A stretch of 64,000 nucleotides of DNA, from positions 1 to 64,000 of the forward strand of contig NW_027018154.1 in NCBI RefSeq assembly GCF_032854445.1. Reading direction: 5' to 3'. A model generated the notes under the pieces. The model was not told the origin of the DNA. It ran no database searches and saw nothing but the letters and a program-made list of their open reading frames with translations. The DNA is from Liolophura sinensis (Eukaryota > Mollusca > Polyplacophora > Chitonida > Chitonidae). The translations under genes were made by a program, and so were the position numbers. This document shows positions 49,584 through 63,100 of this stretch, in pieces; position 1 is the first letter of the stretch; each line of letters starts with the position of its first letter.

Positions 49584-52500
49584 CAATACGTCGGATTAGC
49601 CTCTTACTAGCAGCACTGGAACAGTTTTTCCACTCTTGCATTTTTGCCTGGTCTTTTTGTTAATTGAAATCGGCTACACTGTACTATGTACCATTGCGAC
49701 TGGTCATTACTATATTCAACTTTTGACTATAAGTTATGTGCCCTTCGGTAGCCCAGAAGACGTCAAATCTTTGGGCTCAGCCCATTTAACTCACCCAGCA
49801 ATTGTCTTACTTCTAAGTCCAAGACAATCTCAATGTCTTTATCTACGTGTAGAAAAACCAGACCATTTGTACACAAAAAAAAAGGTACTTGATACAGTCT
49901 GCTGTAAAAAGTACAACTGACCACAGACCCACATTAATAAGGTGCCAAAAGAAGCGGAATTGAGCCAGGCATTGGCACCTGTTAACATATAGGAAATTTC
50001 CTTGGTTTTCATGGAGTAAGAGCCGTTGCTGGGCACGTGATTATGACATCAATGATCATTCAATTGTCGCTACAGCCAAAAGTACTGGTCGGAGAGCAAC
50101 GCGGTTTGCACCATTCGATTTCTCGTCACAAAATACGTCGGATGTGTCTCTTACCAGCAACACTGGAACAGTTTTTCCACTTTTGCATTTTTGCCTGGTC
50201 TTTTTGTTAATTGAAATCGGCTACACTGTACTATGTACCATCGCGACTGGTCATTACTATATCCAACTTTTGATTATAAGTTATGTGCCCTTCGGTAGCC
50301 CAGAAGACGTCAAATCTTTGGGCTAAGCCCATTTAACTCACCCAGCAATTGTCTTACTTCTAAGTCCAAGACAATCTCAATGTCTTTATCTACGTGTAGA
50401 AAAACCACACCATTTGTACATAAAAAACACAAGGTACTTGATACAGTCTGCTGTAAAAAGTACAACTGACCACAGACCCACATTAATAAGGTGCCAAAAG
50501 AAGCGGAATTGAGCCAGGCATCGGCAACTGTTGAATAATTGCAAATTTCCCTGGTTTCCATGGAGTAAGAGCCGTTGCTGGGCACGTGATTATGACATGA
50601 ATGATCATTCAATTGTCGCTACAGCCAAAAGTATTGGTCGGAGAGCAACGCGGTTTGCACCATTCGATTTCTCGTCAGAAAATACGTCGGATTAGCCTCT
50701 TACCAGCAGCACTGGAACAGTTTTTCCACTTTTGCATTTTTGCCTGGTCTTTTTGTTAATTGAAATCGGCTACACTGTACTATGTACCATCGCGACTGGT
50801 CATTACTATGTTCAACTTTTGACTATAAGTTATGTGCCCTTCGGTAGCCCAGAAGACGTCAAATCTTTGGGCTAAGCCCATTTAACTCACCCAGCAATTG
50901 TCTAACTTCTAAGTCCAAGACAATCTCAATGTCTTTATCTACGTGTAGAAAAACCACACCATTTGTACATAAAAAACGCAAGGTACTTGATACAGTCTGC
51001 TGTAAAAAGTTCAACTGACAACAGACCCACATTAATAAGGTGCCAAAAGAAGCGGAATTGAGCCAGGCATCGGCAACTGTTGAATAATTGCAAATTTCCC
51101 TGGTTTCCATGGAGTAAGAGCCGTTGCTGGGCACGTGATTATGACATGAATGATCATTCAATTGTCGCTACAGCCAAAAGTATTGGTCGGAGAGCAACGC
51201 GGTTTGCACCATTCGATTTCTCGTCACACAATACGTCGGATTAGCCTCTTACCAGCAGCACTGGAACAGTTTTTCCACTCTTGCATTTTTGCCTGGTCTT
51301 TTTGTTAATTGAAATCGGCTACACTGTACTATGTACCATCGCGACTGGTCATTACTATATTCAACTTTTGACTATAAGTTATGTGCCCTTTGGTAGCCCA
51401 GAAGACCTCAAATCTTTTCTCTAGGCGCATTTAACTCACCCTGCAATTGTCTTACTTCTAAGTCCAAGACAATCTCAATGTCTTTATCTACGTGTAGAAA
51501 AACCAGACCATTTGTACATAAAAAACACAAGGTACTTGATACAGTCTGCTGTAAAAAGTACAACTGACCACAGACCCACATTAATAAGGTGCCAAAAGAT
51601 GCGGAATTGAGCCAGGCATCGGCAACTGTTGAATAATTGCAAATTTCCCTGGTTTCCATGGAGTAAGAGCCGTTGCTGGGCACGTGATTATGACATGAAT
51701 GATCATTCAATTGTCGCTACAGCCAAAAGTATTGGTCGGAGAGCAACGCGGTTTGCACCATTCGATTTCTCGTCACAAAATACGTCGGATGAGCGTCTTA
51801 CTAGCAGCACTGGAACAGTTTTTCCACTTTTGCATTTTTGCCTGGTCTTTTTGTTAATTGAAATCGGCTACACTGTACTATGTACCATCGCGACTGGTCA
51901 TTACTATATTCAACTTTTGACTATAAGTTATGTGCCCTTCGGTAGCCCAGAAGATGTCAAATGTTTGGGCTAAGCCCATTTAACTCACCCAGCAATTGTC
52001 TTACTTCTAAGTCCAAGACAATCTCAATGTCTTTATCTACGTGTGGATAAACCACACCATTTGTACATAAAAAACACAAGGTACTTGATACAGTCTGCTG
52101 TAAAAAGTACAACTGACCACAGACCCACATTAATAAGGTGCCAAAAGAAGCGGAATTGAGCCAGGCATCGGCAACTGTTGATAAATTGCAAATTTCCCTG
52201 GTTTCCATGGAGTAAGAGCCGTTGCTGGGCACGTGATTATGACATCAATGATCATTCAATTGTCACTACAGCCAAAAGTATTGGTCGGAGAGAAACGCGG
52301 TTTGCACCATTCGATTTCTCTTCACAAAATACGTCGGATAGCCTCTTACCAGCAACACTGGAACAGTTTTTCCACTTTTGCATTTTTGCCTGGTCTTTTT
52401 GTTAATTGAAATCGGCTACACTGTACTATGTACCATCGCGACTGGTCATTACTATATTCAATTTTTGACTATAAGTTATGTGCCCTTCGGTAGCCCAGAT

Positions 52501-53328
52501 GACGTCAAATGTTTGGGCTAAGCCCATTTAACTCACCCAGCAATTGTCTTACTTCTAAGTCCAAGACAATCTCAATGTCTTTATCTACGTGTAGAAAAAC
52601 CAGACCATTTGTACATAAAAAACACAAGGTACTTGATACAGTCTGCTGTAAAAAGTACAACTGACCACAGACCCACATTAATAAGGTGCCTAAAGAATCG
52701 GAATTGAGCCAGGCATCGGCAGCAGTTAAAAAATTGCAAATTTCCCTGGTTTCCATGGAGTAAGATCCGTTGCTGGGCACGTGATTATGACATCAATGAT
52801 CATTCAATTGTCGCTACAGCCAAAAGTATTAGCCGGAGAGCAACGCGGTTTGCACCATTCGATTTTTCTTCAGAAAATACGTCGGATTAGTCTTTTACCA
52901 GCAGCACTGGAAAAGTTTTTCCACTTTTGCATTTTTGCCTGGTCTTTTTGTTAATTGAAATCGGCTACACTGTACTATGTACCATCCCGACTGGTCATTA
53001 CTATGTTCAACTTTTGACTATAAGTTATGTGCCCTTCGGTAGCCCAGAAGACGTCAAATCTTTGGGCTAAGCCCATTTAACTCACCCAGCACTTGTCTAA
53101 CTTCTAAGTCCAAGACAATCTCAATGTCTTTATCTACGTGTAGAAAAACCACACCATTTGTACATAAAAAACGCAAGGTACTTGATACAGTCTGCTGTAA
53201 AAAGTTCAACTGACAACAGACCCACATTAATAAGGTGCCAAAAGAAGCGGAATTGTGCCAGGCATCGGCAACTGTTGAATAATTGCAAATTTCCCTGGTT
53301 TCCATGGAGTAAGAGCCGTTGCTGGGCA
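48516..53328. repeat. 12-unit-offset duplication, right copy
   Basis: Same units as 41931-46743. Directly right of it (53329 to about 54103) lies another R-class unit like those at 44823 and 51408, rather than the unit that follows the left copy. The copy was therefore joined to a different neighbour. Confidence 0.88.
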
Positions 53329-54103
53329 CGTGATTATGACATGAATGATCATTCAATTGTCGCTACAGCCAAAAGTATTGGTCGGAGAGCAACGCGGTTT
53401 GCACCATTCGATTTCTCGTCACACAATACGTCGGATTAGCCTCTTACCAGCAGCACTGGAACAGTTTTTCCACTCTTGCATTTTTGCCTGGTCTTTTTGT
53501 TAATTGAAATCGGCTACACTGTACTATGTACCATCGCGACTGGTCATTACTATATTCAACTTTTGACTATAAGTTATGTGCCCTTTGGTAGCCCAGAAGA
53601 CCTCAAATCTTTTCTCTAGGCGCATTTAACTCACCCTGCAATTGTCTTACTTCTAAGTCCAAGACAATCTCAATGTCTTTATCTACGTGTAGAAAAACCA
53701 GACCATTTGTACATAAAAAACACAAGGTACTTGATACAGTCTGCTGTAAAAAGTACAACTGACCACAGACCCACATTAATAAGGTGCCAAAAGATGCGGA
53801 ATTGAGCCAGGCATCGGCAACTGTTGAATAATTGCAAATTTCCCTGGTTTCCATGGAGTAAGAGCCGTTGCTGGGCACGTGATTATGACATGAATGATCA
53901 TTCAATTGTCGCTACAGCCAAAAGTATTGGTCGGAGAGCAACGCGGTTTGCACCATTCGATTTCTCGTCACAAAATACGTCGGATGAGCGTCTTACTAGC
54001 AGCACTGGAACAGTTTTTCCACTTTTGCATTTTTGCCTGGTCTTTTTGTTAATTGAAATCGGCTACACTGTACTATGTACCATCGCGACTGGTCATTACT
54101 ATA

Positions 54104-57100
54104 TTCAACTTTTGACTATAAGTTATGTGCCCTTCGGTAGCCCAGAAGACGTCAAATCTTTGGGCTCAGCCCATTTAACTCACCCAGCAATTGTCTAACT
54201 TCTAAGTCCAAGACAATCTCAATGTCTTTATCTACGTGTAGAAAAACCACACCATTTGTACATAAAAAACGCAAGGTACTTGATACAGTCTGCTGTAAAA
54301 AGTTCAACTGACAACAGACCCACATTAATAAGGTGCCAAAAGAAGCGGAATTGAGCCAGGCATCGGCAACTGTTGAATAATTGCAAATTTCCCTGGTTTC
54401 CATGGAGTAAGAGCCGTTGCTGGGCACGTGATTATGACATCAATGATCATTCAATTGTCGCTACAGCCAAAAGTACTGGTCGGAGAGCAACGCGGTTTGC
54501 ACCATTCGATTTCTCGTCACAAAATACGTCGGATGTGTCTCTTACCAGCAACACTGGAACAGTTTTTCCACTTTTGCATTTTTGCCTGGTCTTTTTGTTA
54601 ATTGAAATCGGCTACACTGTACTATGTACCATCGCGACTGGTCATTACTATATCCAACTTTTGATTATAAGTTATGTGCCCTTCGGTAGCCCAGAAGACG
54701 TCAAATCTTTGGGCTAAGCCCATTTAACTCACCCAGCAATTGTCTTACTTCTAAGTCCAAGACAATCTCAATGTCTTTATCTACGTGTAGAAAAACCACA
54801 CCATTTGTACATAAAAAACACAAGGTACTTGATACAGTCTGCTGTAAAAAGTACAACTGACCACAGACCCACATTAATAAGGTGCCAAAAGAAGCGGAAT
54901 TGAGCCAGGCATCGGCAACTGTTGAATAATTGCAAATTTCCCTGGTTTCCATGGAGTAAGATCCGTTGCTGGGCACGTGATTATGACATCAATGATCATT
55001 CAATTGTCGCTACAGCCAAAAGTATTGGTCGGAGAGCAACGCGGTTTGCACCACTCGATTTCTCTTCACAAAATACGTCGGATTAGCCTCTTACCAGCAG
55101 CACTGGAACAGTTTTTCCACTTTTGCATTTTTGCCTGGTCTTTTTGTTAATTGAAATCGGCTACACTGTACTATGTACCATCGCGACTGGTCATTACTAT
55201 ATCCAACTTTTGATTATAAGTTATGTGCCCTTCGGTAGCCCAGAAGACGTCAAATCTTTGGGCTAAGCCCATTTAACTCACCCAGCAATTGTCTTACTTC
55301 TAAGTCCAAGACAATCTCAATGTCTTTATCTACGTGTAGAAAAACCACACCATTTGTACATAAAAAACACAAGGTACTTGATACAGTCTGCTGTAAAAAG
55401 TACAACTGACCACAGACCCACATTAATAAGGTGCCAAAAGAAGCGGAATTGAGCCAGGCATCGGCAACTGTTGAATAATTGCAAATTTCCCTGGTTTCCA
55501 TGGAGTAAGATCCGTTGCTGGGCAAGTGGTTATGACATCAATGATCATTCAATTGTCGCTACAGCCAAAAGTATTGGTCGGAGAGCAACGCGGTTTGCAC
55601 CATTCGATTTCTCGTCACAAAATACGTCGGATGTGTCTCTTACCAGCAACACTGGAACAGTTTTTCCACTTTTGCATTTTTGCCTGGTCTTTTTGTTAAT
55701 TAAAATCGGCTACACTGTACTATGTACCATCGCGACTGGTCATTACTATATCCAACTTTTGATTATAAGTTATGTGCCCTTCGGTAGCCCAGAAGACGTC
55801 AAATCTTTGGGCTAAGCCCATTTAACTCACCCAGCAATTGTCTTACTTCTAAGTCCAAGACAATCTCAATGTCTTTATCTACGTGTAGAAAAACCACACC
55901 ATTTGTACATAAAAAACACAAGGTACTTGATACAGTCTGCTGTAAAAAGTACAACTGACCACAGGCCCACATTAATAAGGTGCCAAAAGATGCGGAATTG
56001 AGCCAGGCATCGGCAGCAGGTGAAACATTGCAAATTTCTCTGGTTTCCATGGAGTAAGAGCCGTTGCTGGGCACGTGATTATGACATCAATGATCATTCA
56101 ATTGTCGCTACAGCCAAAAGTATTAGTCGGAGAGCAACGCGGTTTGCACCATTCGATTTCTCGTCACAAAATACGTCGGATTAGCCTCTTACCAGCAGCA
56201 CTGGAACAGTTTTTCCACTTTTGCATTTTTGCCTGGTCTTTTTGTTAATTGAAATCGGCTACACTGTACTATGTACCATCGCGACTGGTCATTACTATGT
56301 TCAACTTTTGACTATAAGTTATGTGCCCTTCGGTAGCCCAGAAGACGTCAAATCTTTGGGCTAAGCCCATTTAACTCACCCAGCAATTGTCTAACTTCTA
56401 AGTCCAAGACAATCTCAATGTCTTTATCTACGTGTAGAAAAACCACACCATTTGTACATAAAAAACGCAAGGTACTTGATACAGTCTGCTGTAAAAAGTT
56501 CAACTGACAACAGACCCACATTAATAAGGTGCCAAAAGAAGCGGAATTGAGCCAGGCATCGGCAACTGTTGAATAATTGCAAATTTCCCTGGTTTCCATG
56601 GAGTAAGAGCCGTTGCTGGGCACGTGATTATGACATCAATGATCATTCAATTGTCGCTACAGCCAAAAGTATTGGTCGGAGAGCAACGCGGTTTGCACCA
56701 TTCGATTTCTCGTCACAAAATACGTCGGATGAGCCTCTTACTAGCAGCACTGGAACAGTTTTTCCACTTTTGCATTTTTGCCTGGTCTTTTTGTTAATTG
56801 AAATCGGCTACACTGTACTATGTACCATCGCGACTGGTCATTACTATATTCAACTTTTGACTATAAGTTATGTGCTTTTCGGTAGCCCAGAAGATGTCAA
56901 ATGTTTGGGCTAAGCCCATTTAACTCACCCAGCAATTGTCTTACTTCTAAGTCCAAGACAATCTCAATGTCTTTATCTACGTGTGGATAAACCACACCAT
57001 TTGTACATAAAAAACACAAGGTACTTGATACAGTCTGCTGTAAAAAGTACAACTGACCACAGACCCACATTAATAAGGTGCCAAAAGAAGCGGAATTGAG

Positions 57101-60100
57101 CCAGGCATCGGCACCTGTTAACATATAGGAAATTTCCCTGGTTTTCATGGAGTAAGAGCCGTTGCTGGGCACGTGATTATGACATCAATGATCATTCAAT
57201 TGTCGCTACAGCCAAAAGTATTAGTCGGAGAGCAACGCGGTTTGCACCATTCGATTTCTCGTCAGAAAATACGTCGGATTAGCCTCTTACCAGCAGCACT
57301 GGAACAGTTTTTCCACTTTTGCATTTTTGCCTGGTCTTTTTGTTAATTGAAATCGGCTACACTGTACTATGTACCATCGCGACTGGTCATTACTATGTTC
57401 AACTTTTGACTATAAGTTATGTGCCCTTCGGTAGCCCAGAAGACGTCAAATCTTTGGGCTCAGCCCATTTAACTCACCCAGCAATTGTCTAACTTCTAAG
57501 TCCAAGACAATCTCAATGTCTTTATCTACGTGTAGAAAAACCACACCATTTGTACATAAAAAACGCAAGGTACTTGATACAGTCTGCTGTAAAAAGTTCA
57601 ACTGACAACAGACCCACATTAATAAGGTGCCAAAAGAAGCGGAATTGAGCCAGGCATCGGCAACTGTTGAATAATTGCAAATTTCCCTGGTTTCCATGGA
57701 GTAAGAGCCGTTGCTGGGCACGTGATTATGACATCAATGATCATTCAATTGTCGCTACAGCCAAAAGTATTGGTCGGAGAGCAACGCGGTTTGCACCATT
57801 CGATTTCTCTTCACAAAATACGTCGGATTAGCCTCTTACCAGCAGCACTGGAACAGTTTTTCCACTTTTGCATTTTTGCCTGGTCTTTTTGTTAATTGAA
57901 ATCGGCTACAGTGTACTATGTACCATCGCGACTGGTCATTACTATATCCAACTTTTGATTATAAGTTATGTGCCCTTCGGTAGCCCAGAAGACGTCAAAT
58001 CTTTGGGCTAAGCCCATTTAACTCACCCAGCAATTGTCTTACTTCTAAGTCCAAGACAATCTCAATGTCTTTATCTACGTGTAGAAAAACCACACCATTT
58101 GTACATAAAAAACACAAGGTACTTGATACAGTCTGCTGTAAAAAGTACAACTGACCACAGACCCACATTAATAAGGTGCCAAAAGAAGCGGAATTGAGCC
58201 AGGCATCGGCAACTGTTGAATAATTGCAAATTTCCCTGGTTTCCATGGAGTAAGATCCGTTGCTGGGCAAGTGGTTATGACATCAATGATCATTCAATTG
58301 TCGCTACAGCCAAAAGTATTGGTCGGAGAGCAACGCGGTTTGCACCATTCGATTTCTCGTCACAAAATACGTCGGATGTGTCTCTTACCAGCAACACTGG
58401 AACAGTTTTTCCACTTTTGCATTTTTGCCTGGTCTTTTTGTTAATTGAAATCGGCTACACTGTACTATGTACCATCGCGACTGGTCATTACTATATCCAA
58501 CTTTTGATTATAAGTTATGTGCCCTTCGGTAGCCCAGAAGATGTCAAATCTTTGGGCTAAGCCCATTTAACTCACCCAGCAATTGTCTTACTTCTAAGTC
58601 CAAGACAATCTCAATGTCTTTATCTACGTGTAGAAAAACCACACCATTTGTACATAAAAAACACAAGGTACTTGATACAGTCTGCTGTAAAAAGTACAAC
58701 TGACCACAGGCCCACATTAATAAGGTGCCAAAAGATGCGGAATTGAGCCAGGCATCGGCAGCAGGTGAAAAATTGCAAATTTCTCTGGTTTCCATGGAGT
58801 AAGAGCCGTTGCTGGGCACGTGATTATGACATCAATGATCATTCAATTGTCGCTACAGCCAAAAGTATTGGTCGGAGAGCAACGCGGTTTGCACCATTCG
58901 ATTTCTCTTCACAAAATACGTCGGATTAGCCTCTTACCAGCAGCACTGGAACAGTTTTTCCACTTTTGCATTTTTGCCTGGTCTTTTTGTTAATTGAAAT
59001 CGGCTACACTGTACTATGTACCATCGCGACTGGTCATTACTATATCCAACTTTTGATTATAAGTTATGTGCCCTTCGGTAGCCCAGAAGACGTCAAATCT
59101 TTGGGCTAAGCCCATTTAACTCACCCAGCAATTGTCTTACTTCTAAGTCCAAGACAATCTCAATGTCTTTATCTACGTGTAGAAAAACCACACCATTTGT
59201 ACATAAAAAACACAAGGTACTTGATACAGTCTGCTGTAAAAAGTACAACTGACCACAGACCCACATTAATAAGGTGCCAAAAGAAGCGGAATTGAGCCAG
59301 GCATCGGCAACTGTTGAATAATTGCAAATTTCCCTGGTTTCCATGGAGTAAGATCCGTTGCTGGGCAAGTGGTTATGACATCAATGATCATTCAATTGTC
59401 GCTACAGCCAAAAGTATTGGTCGGAGAGCAACGCGGTTTGCACCATTCGATTTCTCGTCACAAAATACGTCGGATGTGTCTCTTACCAGCAACACTGGAA
59501 CAGTTTTTCCACTTTTGCATTTTTGCCTGGTCTTTTTGTTAATTAAAATCGGCTACACTGTACTATGTACCATCGCGACTGGTCATTACTACATCAAACT
59601 TTTGATTATAAGTTATGTGCCCTTCGGTAGCCCAGAAGACGTCAAATCTTTGGGCTAAGCCCATTTAACTCACCCAGCAATTGTCTTACTTCTAATTCCA
59701 AGACAATCTCAATGTCTTTATCTACGTGTAGAAAAACCACACCATTTGTACATAAAAAACACAAGGTACTTGATACAGTCTGCTGTAAAAAGTACAACTG
59801 ACCACAGGCCCACATTAATAAGGTGCCAAAAGATGCGGAATTGAGCCAGGCATCGGCAGCAGGTGAAAAATTGCAAATTTCTCTGGTTTCCATGGAGTAA
59901 GAGCCGTTGCTGGGCACGTGATTATGACATCAATGATCATTCAATTGTCGCTACAGCCAAAAGTATTAGTCGGAGAGCAACGCGGTTTGCACCATTCGAT
60001 TTCTCGTCAGAAAATACGTCGGATTAGCCTCTTACCAGCAGCACTGGAACAGTTTTTCCACTTTTGCATTTTTGCCTGGTCTTTTTGTTAATTGAAATCG

Positions 60101-63100
60101 GCTACACTGTACTATGTACCATCGCGACTGGTCATTACTATGTTCAACTTTTGACTATAAGTTATGTGCCCTTCGGTAGCCCAGAAGACGTCAAATCTTT
60201 GGGCTAAGCCCATTTAACTCACCCAGCAATTGTCTAACTTCTAAGTCCAAGACAATCTCAATGTCTTTATCTACGTGTAGAAAAACCACACCATTTGTAC
60301 ATAAAAAACGCAAGGTACTTGATACAGTCTGCTGTAAAAAGTTCAACTGACAGCAGACCCACATTAATAAGGTGCCAAAAGAAGCGGAATTGAGCCAGGC
60401 ATCGGCAACTGTTGAATAATTGCAAATTTCCCTGGTTTCCATGGAGTAAGAGCCGTTGCTGGGCACGTGATTATGACATCAATGATCATTCAATTGTCGC
60501 TACAGCCAAAAGTATTGGTCGGAGAGCAACGCGGTTTGCACCATTCGATTTCTCGTCACAAAATACGTCGGATGAGCCTCTTACTAGCAGCACTGGAACA
60601 GTTTTTCCACTTTTGCATTTTTGCCTGGTCTTTTTGTTAATTGAAATCGGCTACACTGTACTATGTACCATCGCGACTGGTCATTACTATATTCAACTTT
60701 TGACTATAAGTTATGTGCCCTTCGGTAGCCCAGAAGACGTCAAATCTTTGGGCTCAGCCCATTTAACTCACCCAGCAATTGTCTTACTTCTAAGTCCAAG
60801 ACAATCTCAATGTCTTTATCTACGTGTGGAAAAACCAGACCATTTGTACACAAAAAAAAAGGTACTTGATACAGTCTGCTGTAAAAAGTACAACTGACCA
60901 CAGACCCACATTAATAAGGTGCCAAAAGAAGCGGAATTGAGCCAGGCATCGGCACCTGTTAACATATAGGAAATTTCCTTGGTTTTCATGGAGTAAGAGC
61001 CGTTGCTGGGCACGTGATTATGACATCAATGATCATTCAATTGTCGCTACAGCCAAAAGTACTGGTCGGAGAGCAACGCGGTTTGCACCATTCGATTTCT
61101 CGTCACAAAATACGTCGGATGTGTCTCTTACCAGCAACACTGGAACAGTTTTTCCACTTTTGCATTTTTGCCTGGTCTTTTTGTTAATTGAAATCGGCTA
61201 CACTGTACTATGTACCATCGCGACTGGTCATTACTATATTCAACTTTTGATTATAAGTTATGTGCCCTTCGGTAGCCCAGAAGACGTCAAATCTTTGGGC
61301 TAAGCCCATTTAACTCACCCAGCAATTGTCTTACTTCTAAGTCCAAGACAATCTCAATGTCTTTATCTACGTGTAGAAAAACCACACCATTTGTACATAA
61401 AAAACACAAGGTACTTGATACAGTCTGCTGTAAAAAGTACAACTGACCACAGACCCACATTAATAAGGTGCCAAAAGAAGCGGAATTGAGCCAGGCATCG
61501 GCAACTGTTGAATAATTGCAAATTTCCCTGGTTTCCATGGAGTAAGAGCCGTTGCTGGGCACGTGATTATGACATCAATGATCATTCAATTGTCGCTACA
61601 GCCAAAAGTATTGGTCGGAGAGCAACGCGGTTTGCACCATTCGATTTCTCGTCACAAAATACGTCGGATGAGCCTCTTACTAGCAGCACTGGAACAGTTT
61701 TTCCACTTTTGCATTTTTGCCTGGTCTTTTTGTTAATTGAAATCGGCTACACTGTACTATGTACCATCGCGACTGGTCATTACTATATTCAACTTTTGAC
61801 TATAAGTTATGTGCTTTTCGGTAGCCCAGAAGATGTCAAATGTTTGGGCTAAGCCCATTTAACTCACCCAGCAATTGTCTTACTTCTAAGTCCAAGACAA
61901 TCTCAATGTCTTTATCTACGTGTGGATAAACCACACCATTTGTACATAAAAAACACAAGGTACTTGATACAGTCTGCTGTAAAAAGTACAACTGACCACA
62001 GACCCACATTAATAAGGTGCCAAAAGAAGCGGAATTGAGCCAGGCATCGGCACCTGTTAACATATAGGAAATTTCCCTGGTTTTCATGGAGTAAGAGCCG
62101 TTGCTGGGCACGTGATTATGACATCAATGATCATTCAATTGTCGCTACAGCCAAAAGTATTGGTCGGAGAGCAACGCGGTTTGCACCATTCGATTTCTCG
62201 TCACAAAATACGTCGGATGAGCTTCTTACCAGCAACACTGGAACAGTTTTTCCACTTTTGCATTTTTGCCTGGTCTTTTTGTTAATTGAAATCGGCTACA
62301 CTGTACTATGTACCATCGCGACTGGTCATTACTATATCCAACTTTTGACTATAAGTTATGTGCCCTTCGGTAGCCCAGAAGACGTCAAATCTTTGGGCTA
62401 AGCCCATTTAACTCACCCAGCAATTGTCTAACTTCTAAGTCCAAGACAATCTCAATGTCTTTATCTACGTGTAGAAAAACCACACCATTTGTACATAAAA
62501 AACACAAGGTACTTGATACAGTCTGCTGTAAAAAGTACAACTGACCACAGACCCACATTAATAAGGTGCCAAAAGAAGCGGAATTGAGCCAGGCATCGGC
62601 AACTGTTGAATAATTGCAAATTTCCCTGGTTTCCATGGAGTAAGAGCCGTTGCTGGGCACGTGATTATGACATGAATGATCATTCAATTGTCGCTACAGC
62701 CAAAAGTATTGGTCGGAGAGCAACGCGGTTTGCACCATTCGATTTTTCGTCACAAAATACGTCGGATTAGCCTCTTACCAGCAGCACTGGAACACTTTTT
62801 CCACTTTTCCATTTTTGCCTGGTCTTTTTGTTAATTGAAATCGGCTACACTGTACTATGTACCATCGCGACTGGTCATTACTATGTTCAACTTTTGACTA
62901 TAAGTTATGTGCCCTTCGGTAGCCCAGAAGACGTCAAATCTTTGGGCTAAGCCCATTTAACTCACCCAGCAATTGTCTAACTTCTAAGTCCAAGACAATC
63001 TCAATGTCTTTATCTACGTGTAAAAAAACCACACCATTTGTACATAAAAGACGCAAGGTACTTGATACAGTCTGCTGTAAAAAGTTCAACTGACAACAGA

